From: Bacillus sp. ISL-18
GTDB taxonomy: Bacteria > Bacillota > Bacilli > Bacillales > Cytobacillaceae
DNA length: 64,000 nucleotides
Direction: 5' to 3'
NCBI RefSeq assembly: GCF_018613415.1
Contig: NZ_JAGGQG010000014.1
Coordinates: 186,001 to 250,000 of the forward strand
The notes under the pieces are model-generated. The model was not told the origin of the DNA, searched no databases, and worked only from the letters and a program-made list of their open reading frames with translations. Positions within the stretch are counted from its first letter, which is position 1; every line of letters starts with the position of its first letter. Made by a program: the position numbers and the translations under genes. Positions 7,837 to 17,150 of this stretch are shown here, piece after piece.

Positions 7837-8354
7837 CATTCTCAGGTGAATTCCTCGCATTTATGGGACTCGCACTCGTTGCCATTATCGGCGGGGTGCT
7901 GCTGTTAAACCTGAATAAGGTAATCCATATGGTTGTCGCTCTTATTTTCACATTCGTAGCGATTGCGGGGATTTATGTACTGCTTTCTGCAGAATTTATC
8001 GCGGCAGTGCAAATCTTAATTTATTCAGGGGCGATCACGATCATTATGCTTTTCGGCATCATGTTAACGAAGCATAATGATGACAGTGAACCGAAAACAG
8101 GCAGATTACGCAAGTTCCTCCTGTTCCTTGGCGTGGTCGGCTTTGCCTTTGCAGTTTACATTGGCATCTACAATTTCAATATTGAACAGGTTCCGACCAA
8201 GCTCCATGAAAATAACACCTTACAGATTGGGCAGGCGCTCTACTCAAAATATATTATTCCGTTTGAGTTAACATCTGTATTGCTTTTAGTAGCTCTAGTC
8301 GGCTCGATTGTCTTAGCGAAAAATGATAAGAAGAAGGAGGCGGATGAGGAATGA
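7833..8354 (+). CDS. nuoJ: Complex I subunit J
   Basis: Membrane subunit of 173 residues with five hydrophobic helices, including the conserved AEFIAAVQILIYSGAITIIMLF segment. That helix links the quinone end to the proton-pumping antiporter-like subunits. It starts at ATG 7833 in an ATGA overlap with the nuoI stop and ends in an ATGA overlap with nuoK. Confidence 0.94.
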   Translation: MTFSGEFLAFMGLALVAIIGGVLLLNLNKVIHMVVALIFTFVAIAGIYVLLSAEFIAAVQILIYSGAITIIMLFGIMLTKHNDDSEPKTGRLRKFLLFLGVVGFAFAVYIGIYNFNIEQVPTKLHENNTLQIGQALYSKYIIPFELTSVLLLVALVGSIVLAKNDKKKEADEE

Positions 8355-8665
8355 GTTCAGTTCCCGCTTCAGCCTTCCTGGCATTGGCACTCATTTTATT
8401 TTGCATCGGCTTATACGGTGCGTTGACAAAGAAAAATACCGTAATCATTCTGATCTCAATTGAACTCATGCTGAATGCTGTTAATATTAATCTGGTAACC
8501 TTCAGTAAATATGGCATGGCACCGTCAATTACCGGACAAATCTTCGCCTTGTTTGCCATCAGTGTGGCAGCAGCAGAGGCAGCAGTAGGTCTGGCAATTC
8601 TTATTGCCCTTTATCGCAATAAAAAGACGGTCAGCATTGATGAAATGGACACAATGAAAAACTAA
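8351..8665 (+). CDS. nuoK: Complex I subunit K
   Basis: Short membrane subunit of 104 residues with three helices. The conserved buried glutamates of the family are seen in ISIELMLNAVNIN and AAAEAAVGLAI. It is coupled to nuoJ by a 4-bp overlap. A 150-bp structured spacer separates it from nuoL, unlike the tight packing elsewhere in the operon. Confidence 0.95.
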   Translation: MSSVPASAFLALALILFCIGLYGALTKKNTVIILISIELMLNAVNINLVTFSKYGMAPSITGQIFALFAISVAAAEAAVGLAILIALYRNKKTVSIDEMDTMKN

Positions 8666-8680
8666 AATGATTTAGACACT

Positions 8681-8800
8681 CCTCGGGAAGAAACAAACCA
8701 CACGGGTCCTGAGGCGAATCGACCATACTTCGGGCAGTGACAAGCACGGAACGCCCGAAGAGGAATCGACAAAATTAGGATGGTCACTCGATCACCATCC
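8681..8800 (+). other. Three-hairpin structured spacer between nuoK and nuoL
   Basis: CCTCGGGA/TCCTGAGG (8681-8688, 8707-8714; one wobble), CTTCGGGC/GCCCGAAG (8728-8735, 8753-8760; perfect) and GGATGGT/ACCATCC (8778-8784, 8794-8800) follow in series, the last ending directly before the nuoL ribosome-binding site AAGGGG. No T-run is present. It may stabilise or process the mRNA between the two halves of the operon. Confidence 0.65.
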
Positions 8801-8815
8801 AAGGGGTTGATAATA

Positions 8816-10684
8816 TTGGAAAATGCTTGGCTTATCCCGCTTTTCCCGCTATTATCGTTTTTGATCCTTCTTCTATTCGGTAAGCGGCTGAAGGACGCGA
8901 GCGCATATGTGGGGATCCTCTTCACGCTCGCATCGCTGATATATTCCATTTTGGTCTTATTCCAGCGCTTTTCGGAGCCAACCTACGGGACAAATTTTGA
9001 ATGGCTCACGATAGGAGATCTGCATCTTACAGCGGGCTTCGAAGTCAATCAATTAAATGCGTTAATGCTAGTAATCGTTTCGCTCGTTAGTTTCTTGGTA
9101 CATACGTACTCCAAAGGGTACATGCATGGCGACGAGCGGTTCCATGTATTTTATGCTTATTTAGGATTATTTACCTTTGCAATGCTCGGGCTGGTGATTT
9201 CACCAAACCTGCTGCAAACCTATATTTTCTGGGAGCTAGTTGGTGTTGGTTCCTTCTTATTAATCGGATTTTATTTTTACAAAGAAGAAGCGAAAGCGGC
9301 CGCCAAAAAGGCGTTCATCATGACCCGTATCGGCGATGTCGGCTTGTTTATCGGGATGATTCTTCTTTTTTGGGAAACGAAAAGCTTTGAATACAGCGTC
9401 ATTTTCCATTCAGTTGAAACCGGTGCGATCCCAACATCGATGATTACCTTAATTGCGATTCTAATTTTTATCGGGGCCGTCGGAAAATCCGGTCAGTTCC
9501 CGCTTCATACCTGGCTTCCAGATGCGATGGAAGGTCCGACACCAGTTTCGGCCCTAATCCACGCTGCTACCATGGTTGCCGCTGGTGTATATTTAGTCGC
9601 AGCACTATTCCCATTGTTCTTAGCAAGCCCAACCGCACTGCTGACGATCGCGGTCATCGGAGCGTTTACTGCCATTTTTGCGGCAAGCATTGGGTTAGTG
9701 CAAACCGATATCAAACGGGTGCTTGCCTACTCAACGGTCTCGCAGCTTGGCTACATGATGTTAGCCCTTGGCTCTGCCGGCTATGTGGCAGGTGTATTCC
9801 ACTTAATGACACATGCCTTCTTTAAGGCCTTGCTCTTCTTAGCAGCAGGTTCAGTCATTCATGCGGTCCACACGCAAAACATTGAAGAAATGGGCGGACT
9901 TTGGAAAAAGTTGAAGCTGACCGGGCCATTGTTCTTAATCGGAACCCTCGCGATCAGCGGAGTGCCGTTACTATCCGGTTTCTTCTCAAAAGACGAAATT
10001 TTAGCGGCGGCATGGGAAGGCGGACATCCGATCTTGTTCTTGCTTGCGCTTATTGCGGCCTTCATGACGGCATTTTATATGTTCCGCTTGTTCTTCCTAG
10101 TCTTTACCGGAGAAGCACGCGGAAATCAAAAAGATGTCCACGAATCGCCATCCAATATGACCTTGCCAATGATGATCCTTGGCGTACTCGCCGTCATTGC
10201 TGGTTACGTGAACACACCTTGGTTCGGCACGTTCCTAGGTGACTGGCTCGTTGACGGCAATGCAGCCCTTGCCCAACATGGACATACGGAAGGTCCTGTC
10301 TGGATCATGATCGCAGCCACACTCGTATCGCTAGCAGGAATCTTCCTTGCGTACTTGATGTACTATAAGCGTTCACTTGCCCGCAACTGGTTAAGCGGCA
10401 CAGGGGACACCTTGCACAGTATCTTATTTAATAAGTATTACGTTGACGAGTTCTATCAATATACCGTTGTCGCAGCGTCCAAAGCATTAAGCTACTTCTT
10501 ACGGTTCATTGATGTTTTCCTTGTGGAAGGACTTGTTAAAGGCGTGGTCGGGATTGTTCAAGGACTCGGCAGAGCTGGTTCTAAACTGCAATCCGGACAG
10601 GTACAGACCTATGGGGCTGTCGCCTTTATCGGTCTCGCACTGCTCGTCGTCATCTTTGCATTCACAGGGGGGTACTTACGATGA
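8816..10684 (+). CDS. nuoL: Complex I subunit L (antiporter-like proton pump)
   Basis: Large membrane subunit of 622 residues related to Mrp antiporters; it forms the distal proton channel and carries the long lateral helix near the C-terminus. Visible motifs include the proton_antipo_M stretch GKSGQFPLHTWLPDAMEGPTPVSALIHAATMV, with its channel Lys and His residues. TTG 8816 is chosen (MENAWLIPLFP matches family N-termini; AAGGGG lies 9 nt upstream). The in-frame ATG at 8780 would add an unrelated leader running through a hairpin. It overlaps nuoM by 4 bp. Confidence 0.94.
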   Translation: MENAWLIPLFPLLSFLILLLFGKRLKDASAYVGILFTLASLIYSILVLFQRFSEPTYGTNFEWLTIGDLHLTAGFEVNQLNALMLVIVSLVSFLVHTYSKGYMHGDERFHVFYAYLGLFTFAMLGLVISPNLLQTYIFWELVGVGSFLLIGFYFYKEEAKAAAKKAFIMTRIGDVGLFIGMILLFWETKSFEYSVIFHSVETGAIPTSMITLIAILIFIGAVGKSGQFPLHTWLPDAMEGPTPVSALIHAATMVAAGVYLVAALFPLFLASPTALLTIAVIGAFTAIFAASIGLVQTDIKRVLAYSTVSQLGYMMLALGSAGYVAGVFHLMTHAFFKALLFLAAGSVIHAVHTQNIEEMGGLWKKLKLTGPLFLIGTLAISGVPLLSGFFSKDEILAAAWEGGHPILFLLALIAAFMTAFYMFRLFFLVFTGEARGNQKDVHESPSNMTLPMMILGVLAVIAGYVNTPWFGTFLGDWLVDGNAALAQHGHTEGPVWIMIAATLVSLAGIFLAYLMYYKRSLARNWLSGTGDTLHSILFNKYYVDEFYQYTVVAASKALSYFLRFIDVFLVEGLVKGVVGIVQGLGRAGSKLQSGQVQTYGAVAFIGLALLVVIFAFTGGYLR

Positions 10685-12189
10685 ATTTATCAGCTGTTCT
10701 TTCAATCCTAGTATTCTCCCCGATACTCGGTATCATTGTCTTGGCTATGATGCCAAAATCAGTTGAAAAACCAATCAAAATCGTTGGCTTTCTAGCCACC
10801 TTGCCAGCATTATTCCTGTCCTTGGCCTGTTATCTTCACTTTCAGTGGGGCAAGAACCTGGCAGACTTCAATGTCGCGAAAGAGTGGATTCACTTCCGCG
10901 GCATGAATACCGAAGAGCCCTACTTTGCGGTCAACTATGAATTGGGCTTGAGCGGCTTTCAGCTCTTGCTCGTCGTGCTAACCGCCGTAGTGGCAACATT
11001 ATCAGCCATTGCCGCGGCACGGTTTGTTAAAAAAGAATGGAAGGGCTACTTCATGCTCTTTCTTCTCCTAGAAGTAGGAATGCTCGGTGTATTTACCGCG
11101 GAGAACTTAATCCTATTTTTCATCTTTTTTGAAATTACCCTCATCCCAACGTTCTTCTTAATTGGGAAATGGGGTTATTTTGAAAAAGAAAGGGCGGCAT
11201 ACAGTTTCCTAATCTACAACGGATTAGGCTCTGCTGTACTCCTGATTGTAATAATGATTTTGTTTGCCAAAACAGGTACTACCAATATTGAAATGCTGAC
11301 ACAAATGATGGCAGACCCAAGCGCACCGCTGTCCGGTGACTTGAAAATGGGCCTCTTCATCGGTTTATTAATAGCCTTCGGTGTGAAGCTGCCGATCTTC
11401 CCATTGCACAGCTGGATGTTAAAGGTGCACGTTCATGCACCGCCAGCGGTTGTTATGATTCACTCTGGGATTCTATTAAAAATTGGTGCATACGGATTAA
11501 TCCGTTTTGGATTGGGAATTTTTCCGAAGCAGTTTGATACCCTTGCGACGCTGATTGCTGTCTTTGGCGTGATCAACCTTCTTTACGGGGCGTTCCTAGC
11601 CTTCATTCAAACAGATTTTAAAATGGTTCTCGCTTATTCGTCGATTTCCCACATGGGCATCGTGCTGATTGGCCTTGCGGCGATGAACACAGCTGGAGTG
11701 CAAGGGGCGATTTTCCAAGTAGTCTCACACGGTTTGATTTCGGCGTTATTATTCTTCATCGTCGGCATCCTGTACGAGCGTACGGATACATCACTCCTCG
11801 AGAACTTGGGCGGAATGGCAAAGGGGATGCCGCTTGCGGCTGGCTTCTTACTTGCAGGCGGGATGGCCTCACTGGGACTTCCAGGCATGTCCGGCTTTGT
11901 TAGTGAATTTATGGCCTTTCTAGGGCTTTTCAAAGAAATACCATGGCTTGCCGCTGGTGGAACGATTGGCATTATCATGACCGCAGCGTACGTATTGCGC
12001 GCTGTCTTAGGAATTACCTACGGCAAAGCGCATCGTGAGTTCACCGGTGTGATTGACTTAAAAGGTGTCGAATTCGTACCGGTTGTGGTACTAATGGCTT
12101 TAATTGTATTAATTGGTGTTTATCCAAGTGTTCTAAGTTCTCCGCTGCAAACAACACTAGAAACCATCATGTTAGGGTTAGGAGGGTGA
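10681..12189 (+). CDS. nuoM: Complex I subunit M (antiporter-like proton pump)
   Basis: Antiporter-like membrane subunit of 502 residues with about 14 helices. The channel-forming motifs are present: KLPIFPLHSWMLKVHVHAPP and the Glu of the FFEITLIPTF helix. It starts in an ATGA overlap with nuoL and ends 6 bp before nuoN, so L-M-N are translated as a block. Confidence 0.95.
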   Translation: MNLSAVLSILVFSPILGIIVLAMMPKSVEKPIKIVGFLATLPALFLSLACYLHFQWGKNLADFNVAKEWIHFRGMNTEEPYFAVNYELGLSGFQLLLVVLTAVVATLSAIAAARFVKKEWKGYFMLFLLLEVGMLGVFTAENLILFFIFFEITLIPTFFLIGKWGYFEKERAAYSFLIYNGLGSAVLLIVIMILFAKTGTTNIEMLTQMMADPSAPLSGDLKMGLFIGLLIAFGVKLPIFPLHSWMLKVHVHAPPAVVMIHSGILLKIGAYGLIRFGLGIFPKQFDTLATLIAVFGVINLLYGAFLAFIQTDFKMVLAYSSISHMGIVLIGLAAMNTAGVQGAIFQVVSHGLISALLFFIVGILYERTDTSLLENLGGMAKGMPLAAGFLLAGGMASLGLPGMSGFVSEFMAFLGLFKEIPWLAAGGTIGIIMTAAYVLRAVLGITYGKAHREFTGVIDLKGVEFVPVVVLMALIVLIGVYPSVLSSPLQTTLETIMLGLGG

Positions 12190-12195
12190 TGAAGA

Positions 12196-13683
12196 ATGGA
12201 TTTAACGGCATTGAAATCATTTAACTGGAGTGTCATGACACCAGAGTTCATCATCCTCGGTGTGGCAGCAGCATTGACATTAATCGATTTATTTCTACCG
12301 AAAAAACAAGACCGCCGCTTCCTTGGCTGGATTGGAATCCTTGGCATTGCCGCCGCCATTGTATCGGTTGTATCGCTGCTCAATACGGGGGCGACATCGA
12401 TTTTGGATGACAGCTTCACGTTGGATTCTTTTGGCAAAGCCTTTAAGTTAATCCTGCTTGCCGGTTCGGGGCTCGTCATGTTCCTTGCTTTCAGCTACGA
12501 GGCAAAGGAAGGGATGGAAACCTACCGCGGCGAGTTTTATTACTTGTTCTTAACCGCTTTGCTCGGTGCGATGATCATGACGTCAAGCGGGGATTTAATC
12601 ACGTTATTCATTGGGCTGGAATTGTTAACTGTTTCTTCCTATATCTTAGCGGGCATCCGCAAGCATAATTTACAATCAAATGAGTCTGCGATGAAATACG
12701 TCATCAATGGCGGGATTTCCACAGCGATCACCTTGTTTGGAATGAGCTATGTGTATGGATTAACAGGATCAACGAACCTTTTCGACATTGCCCAGACACT
12801 GTCCGCCGTAACAGATGCGCAGCATGCGTACCTGCTCGGTCTATCATTCTTAATTATCTTTGTAGGTTTGTCGTTTAAATTAGCGGCCGCTCCGTTCCAT
12901 ATGTGGGCACCGGACGTTTATCAAGGAGCGCCGACGCCGGTTACGGCCTTCTTGAGTGTCGTATCAAAATCAGCTGGATTTGTAATCGTTATTCGCTTAT
13001 TGATTGCAGTCTTCTACAATGCGGCACCAACTGGGGCAAACGGCGAAGGCATCCTGTTTAAGATGCAGGATTACCTTGCCGTGATCGCCGCCGTTACCAT
13101 GATTGTTGGAAACGTGATCGCGTTAAGACAGACCGATATTAAGCGGTTGTTCGCCTACTCTAGTATTGCCCATGCCGGGTATATCTTGGTGGCGTTAACC
13201 TCTTTGAGCTCGAACATGCTGTTTTCGATTTGGTTCTACCTGCTTGCCTATATGTTAATGAACCTCGGCGCTTTTGCGGTCATTCAGTTGATCACGGAAC
13301 AGTCCGGATCAAGCAAAATTGCTGATTTCGCTGGTCTATACCGCCGTTCACCGGTTCTCGCCGTCATCATGGGCATTCTGCTTGTTTCCTTGGCAGGTTT
13401 TCCAGGTACAGCCGGATTCATCGGCAAATTAAATATCTTTATCGGAACTTTCTACGGCACACCGCATTATGTGCTGGCTTCTATCATGATTGCAACGACC
13501 GTCGTCTCGTATTTCTACTACTTTGGCATCATGACGCAAATGTTCTTCCGTCCGGCTAGGGACGAGCGTAAATTGAACATTCCATTCGGCATTGTCGTTG
13601 TATTAGTAGTTGCGATCGTCGGATCAGTCTTATTTGGAGTCGCGCCAAACATCGCACTCGACTTCTTGAACAACCTGCAGTAA
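12196..13683 (+). CDS. nuoN: Complex I subunit N (antiporter-like proton pump)
   Basis: Third antiporter-like subunit, 495 residues. It shows the family stretch FKLAAAPFHMWAPDVYQGAPTPVTAFLS and the GLELLTVSSYILAG helix with its channel Glu. AGGAGGGTGATGAAG provides a strong ribosome-binding site. It is the last gene of the operon; several hairpins and a strong terminator follow. Confidence 0.95.
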   Translation: MDLTALKSFNWSVMTPEFIILGVAAALTLIDLFLPKKQDRRFLGWIGILGIAAAIVSVVSLLNTGATSILDDSFTLDSFGKAFKLILLAGSGLVMFLAFSYEAKEGMETYRGEFYYLFLTALLGAMIMTSSGDLITLFIGLELLTVSSYILAGIRKHNLQSNESAMKYVINGGISTAITLFGMSYVYGLTGSTNLFDIAQTLSAVTDAQHAYLLGLSFLIIFVGLSFKLAAAPFHMWAPDVYQGAPTPVTAFLSVVSKSAGFVIVIRLLIAVFYNAAPTGANGEGILFKMQDYLAVIAAVTMIVGNVIALRQTDIKRLFAYSSIAHAGYILVALTSLSSNMLFSIWFYLLAYMLMNLGAFAVIQLITEQSGSSKIADFAGLYRRSPVLAVIMGILLVSLAGFPGTAGFIGKLNIFIGTFYGTPHYVLASIMIATTVVSYFYYFGIMTQMFFRPARDERKLNIPFGIVVVLVVAIVGSVLFGVAPNIALDFLNNLQ

Positions 13684-13699
13684 TTTTTTTAAAAAGGAA

Positions 13700-13797
13700 C
13701 TCGGGACTAGGCTTTGAACCTTGGCTTGTCCGAGGAGATTATTTCCCGGGGAAATAAGAAATCCATCGAGTTGGCCGCTTTGGGGAAGGCGGCCAAC
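13700..13797 (+). other. Three hairpins in the nuo 3' untranslated region
   Basis: CTCGGGAC/GTCCGAG (13700-13707, 13728-13734; one bulge), TTATTTCC/GGAAATAA (13739-13746, 13750-13757) and GTTGGCCGC/GCGGCCAAC (13770-13778, 13789-13797) precede the true terminator. None has a T-run. Stacked 3' hairpins of this kind usually protect mRNA from exonucleases; that role is inference here. Confidence 0.6.
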
Positions 13798-13835
13798 TGG
13801 AGAACGTGGTCAAATAAAAGGGGTAAACATATAGA

Positions 13836-13867
13836 AAGAAGAGGCGTTGGAGCCTCTTCTTTTTTTT
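13836..13867 (+). terminator. Intrinsic terminator of the nuo operon
   Basis: AAGAAGAGGC (13836-13845), a six-base loop, GCCTCTTCTT (13852-13861), then a run of T to 13867. Confidence 0.93.
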
Positions 13868-13973
13868 ATAGAGATTAAGTACATATTCTCAATTCAAATC
13901 CAACAATTGGATAAATCATCTTGTTTGCTAGGACCTTTATAACGAAAAAGTGTTTTTTTTTTTGAATAAGGGT

Positions 13974-14000
13974 TAAACTTTTTCCGTTAATTTCCGAAAT
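13974..14000 (+). promoter_or_regulatory. Sigma-D-type promoter for cheR-cheB
   Basis: TAAA (13974-13977), 15-bp spacer, TCCGAAAT (13993-14000), close to the SigD consensus TAAA-N15-GCCGATAA. The start codon of cheR is about 190 bp downstream, so the leader is long; I see no other structure in it. This is the weakest match of the sigma-D set. Confidence 0.6.
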
Positions 14001-14186
14001 ATAGTAATAAGTCATTAATAATACCATTTAATATATTCAGAGCTATGAGGAGATAGTACCAACTCCCAATAGGTAAACGGGCATACTGAGAACGTTGCAG
14101 GTTTAGTTGAAGAGTAAGTAAAAAAGTTGAAATAAAAATAGCCTTACCGTTTTACAAAAATGGTGGGGCATTAAAAGGTGATGATC

Positions 14187-15026
14187 ATGGAGGATAATAT
14201 ACTGCGAGAGTTGAGTAAAATGGTGTATGACTATTGTGGACTGCGGTATAGTGATAGATTACCAACTTTGAAAGATAGAGTCTCAAAAAGGCTAAATGAG
14301 CTTCGACTTTCATTGTGGGAATATTGTAGTTATTTAAGAATCACACCACAAGAGTGGGACCAGCTTGTGGAGTTATTAACCATTAATGAAACTTATTTCT
14401 ATCGGGAAGAAAACCAATTGAATGAGTGCTGCTCCATCGTCTTACCACAACTGAAAGCAAAAGTCAGAAATCGTCCGTTAAGGATTTGGAGTGCAGCCTG
14501 CTCCACTGGTGAAGAACCGTTCACCCTCTCGATGCTAATCCAAGAGACTGGTCAGTTTTTACCGGGAGCGGTTGAAATTATTGCCACTGATATTGATAAG
14601 AAGGTGCTGCAAAAAGCAGAAAAGGCTTGGTATCACCAAGGATCATTTGCATTTCGCAGAATTCCCAATATCTTAATGAATAAGTACTTTATCGAGACCG
14701 AAGGTGGATTTCAAGTCACTTCGACTACTAGAAATATGGTTAAATTCAGGCATTTAAATTTACTGGATCCTACTAAACTAGCACTAATTGGTGAGGTGGA
14801 TGTTATTTTTTGCAGAAATGTATTAATCTATTTTGATCAGGAGACGACTAAGCGGATAATCCGTAGTTTTTATCAAAGATTAGCACCTGGTGGATACTTG
14901 TTTCTTGGCCATGCTGAATCGATAACAGACATGGGCATGGGGTTTGAAAAAGTGGACTCGGATAAGACTTTTTATTATCGAAAGGAACTTGGTCAGAATG
15001 AAACAGTACGGAGTATTAGTAGTTGA
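14187..15026 (+). CDS. cheR: Chemotaxis protein methyltransferase CheR
   Basis: SAM-dependent methyltransferase that methylates glutamates on chemoreceptors for adaptation. It is 279 residues: a short helical N-domain, then the SAM-binding domain with TINETYFYREENQL, the glycine loop WSAACSTGEEPF and DVIFCRNVLIYF. ATG 14187 follows AAAAGGTG (14173-14180) at good spacing; the upstream GTG 14178 and ATG 14181 lie too close to that site. Its 3' end overlaps the start of cheB, so the antagonistic enzymes are made together. Confidence 0.93.
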   Translation: MEDNILRELSKMVYDYCGLRYSDRLPTLKDRVSKRLNELRLSLWEYCSYLRITPQEWDQLVELLTINETYFYREENQLNECCSIVLPQLKAKVRNRPLRIWSAACSTGEEPFTLSMLIQETGQFLPGAVEIIATDIDKKVLQKAEKAWYHQGSFAFRRIPNILMNKYFIETEGGFQVTSTTRNMVKFRHLNLLDPTKLALIGEVDVIFCRNVLIYFDQETTKRIIRSFYQRLAPGGYLFLGHAESITDMGMGFEKVDSDKTFYYRKELGQNETVRSISS

Positions 15027-16035
15027 TGACTCAGCTTTTATGAGGCGAGCGATAAGCTTAATTCTTGAGAAAGACTCGCAATTTTTTGTAATCGGCATTG
15101 CTAGAAATGGAATAGAGGCGATCGAAAAGGTGCAACGCCTTCAACCCGACCTTGTGACCATGGACGTGGAAATGCCAGAGATGAACGGCTTACAAGCTTT
15201 GAAACAGATTATGAAGACTTCACCAGTTCCTGTGGTGATGTTAAGCTCCCGAACCGGAGAGGGTGCATACGAAACACTTCAGGCTCTTGAAAGCGGGGCA
15301 GTTGATTTCTTTTTAAAAGATAGTCTAATTAAAGTTCGCGATGACCAGGAAAAAGTTCAAGAGTTCCTGCATCGCTTAAAAGGGATTGCGGAAGCAAAAC
15401 TGCCAAGGAAAATAGAAGTTGCTCCATCTCAAAAGAGAGTAATAAAAAAGAGTGGTCAGCGGCAGACTGATCTTGTCTTTATTGGCTGTTCAACGGGAGG
15501 CCCCTCTGCATTACAAACCATTCTTCCAAGAATTCCAGAGGATTTTCCGGTACCAGTTGTTGTGGCCCAGCATATGCCTCTTGGATTCACAAAACCTTTA
15601 GCAGACCGATTTAATAACCTATGTAAATTGAGGGTAATGGAAGCTCAAAGTGGCCAGACGGTGGAGGTAGGAAATATCTATATAGCACCATCTGGTTTTC
15701 AAACACAGTTTGAGAGGAAAGCGGATGGCTCCATAGTTTTTAGAATAGAGAAGCAAGAAGGAGTGAAAGCTCTCTATAAACCATGTGTGGATATTACGCT
15801 TCATTCTGCTGCACCAATCTATCGTGACCGTCTCTTAACCGTTATTTTAACTGGGATGGGAGTAGATGGAATGCAGGGCTGTGGACTGGTAAAAAAATAC
15901 GGTGGACATGTGTTTGTTGAAGCTGAGGAGTCTTGTGTCGTTTACGGAATGCCTAAAGCGGTTCTTGAGGCTGGATATGCCGATAAACAGTTCTTGCTTT
16001 CCCGCATGCACCAAGAAATTATTTCATTTGTATAG
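14998..16035 (+). CDS. cheB: Chemotaxis protein-glutamate methylesterase CheB
   Basis: Response-regulator esterase that removes receptor methyl groups and deamidates glutamines. It is 345 residues: receiver domain (about 1-125) with Asp10-Asp11 and phospho-acceptor Asp56 in VTMDVEMPEMNG, a linker, then the CheB domain (about 160-340) with catalytic Ser in GCSTGGPS, His in AQHMPLGF and Asp in TGMGVDGMQGC. ATG 14998 begins at the receiver; earlier in-frame codons lie inside cheR. It overlaps cheR by 29 bp. Confidence 0.94.
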   Translation: MKQYGVLVVDDSAFMRRAISLILEKDSQFFVIGIARNGIEAIEKVQRLQPDLVTMDVEMPEMNGLQALKQIMKTSPVPVVMLSSRTGEGAYETLQALESGAVDFFLKDSLIKVRDDQEKVQEFLHRLKGIAEAKLPRKIEVAPSQKRVIKKSGQRQTDLVFIGCSTGGPSALQTILPRIPEDFPVPVVVAQHMPLGFTKPLADRFNNLCKLRVMEAQSGQTVEVGNIYIAPSGFQTQFERKADGSIVFRIEKQEGVKALYKPCVDITLHSAAPIYRDRLLTVILTGMGVDGMQGCGLVKKYGGHVFVEAEESCVVYGMPKAVLEAGYADKQFLLSRMHQEIISFV

Positions 16036-16060
16036 TCCACCCAACTGGAGGTGGACTTTT
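16034..16060 (+). terminator. Intrinsic terminator after cheB
   Basis: AGTCCACC (16034-16041) pairs with GGTGGACT (16050-16057), then T residues. The stem begins inside the cheB stop codon. Confidence 0.85.
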
Positions 16061-16137
16061 TAAATGGTAGGAAGGAACTTGATTAATGGATCATATCGTT
16101 TCTTTTCAGGAGAAAAACATGAGTGGGGGGAAGGCGA

Positions 16138-16965
16138 ATGTCAACCACAGAGAGTAAGCAAACAGAAGAAGAAAAGAGGCAGCCTGGCTTTTTCTCTAAA
16201 TTGATTCTTTTAGGGATCCTGCCTTTATTGTATTCGATTGGGCTTGGGATGGTAGTTCTACACTTTTCAGGTATTGATTTTCAAACCCAAGTAAAATGGG
16301 TGGAAGACCATACAAAGCCACTGTTTGCGATGAAACAGAAATTAGCAAAAGCAAAGGAAACGAATGACAAGAGCACAGCCTCCGCAACGAAAGGCGACGG
16401 TTCAGATAGTAAAACGAGTTCTGCCGCTACTAATTCGGGGATTTCAGCGAATAATACGGCTGCCGCAACAACCAATACAGGCAGTTCTGCTACCAGCACT
16501 GCTGAAAATACGGAGAAGACTAAAGCCGTGGAAAATAATACAGCTCCGGAAACTAACGGAGATGAATCAACGAAAACATCGGTGGTTGCAGATTCTTTAG
16601 CAAGTATGGACCCAAAGGATGCAGCCAAGATGTTAAGCAATATGCCGGAAGCGGAAGCGGTGAAGAATTTAAAACTCTTAGAACGAGACGTCCAAACAGC
16701 CATTATTGCTGAAATGCCAGGAGAGGAAGGGGCAAGGCTTGCCATTGCTTTAGACAAAGGGGAAGAAGCAGAAACCACAACCAATTCATCAGTACAGTTG
16801 TACCAGTATATGAGTCCTGATCAAATTGCATCCATTTTAAGAGGAATCAGTGATCGAGCGGAAGTATTAAAGCAAATTAAACAATTGGATCCTAAAACAG
16901 CTTCAAAAGTAGTCTCGCAATTAGATCCCCAAGTCTCCGGCTGGCTTGTTTCACAGATGAATTAA
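16138..16965 (+). CDS. YlxF/MotE-like membrane protein, copy 1
   Basis: 275 residues: one transmembrane helix (about 23-45), a Ser/Thr/Ala/Asn-rich linker (about 75-150), then a helical MgtE-N-like domain (about 155-275; SLASMDPKDAAKMLSNM, ILRGISDRAEVLKQI). In Bacillus a protein of this type (YlxF) lies just before fliK, and related MotE acts as a chaperone-like partner of the stator or motor. ATG 16138 follows a G-rich ribosome-binding site (16125-16133). A second, diverged copy lies at 55553. The cheB terminator lies upstream and no promoter is obvious, so expression may depend on readthrough. Confidence 0.75.
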   Translation: MSTTESKQTEEEKRQPGFFSKLILLGILPLLYSIGLGMVVLHFSGIDFQTQVKWVEDHTKPLFAMKQKLAKAKETNDKSTASATKGDGSDSKTSSAATNSGISANNTAAATTNTGSSATSTAENTEKTKAVENNTAPETNGDESTKTSVVADSLASMDPKDAAKMLSNMPEAEAVKNLKLLERDVQTAIIAEMPGEEGARLAIALDKGEEAETTTNSSVQLYQYMSPDQIASILRGISDRAEVLKQIKQLDPKTASKVVSQLDPQVSGWLVSQMN

Positions 16966-17048
16966 TATAAAAATAAAGTACAGTTATAGGCAGTGACAAA
17001 ATATAACACAAAAACCATCAAAATATTTGTAAAAATAACCCTGATTTG

Positions 17049-17101
17049 TTTGATGATTATCAAAAAAACTCATGACTTGTAACTATGTAATAAGTTATAA
17101 T
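17049..17101 (+). promoter_or_regulatory. Promoter ahead of fliK with a TTTGAT/ATCAAA dyad
   Basis: ATGACT (17072-17077), 18-bp spacer and TATAAT (17096-17101) resemble a sigma-A promoter. Just upstream, TTTGAT (17049-17054) and ATCAAA (17059-17064) form a dyad with starts 10 bp apart, and CATCAAA lies at 17016-17022. The same half-site recurs in three other flagellar intergenic regions. Confidence 0.5.
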
Positions 17102-17150
17102 ATAAAGTGACAAAAGCTATGGTGTCCAAATAAAAAGGAGGAGGATCTAT

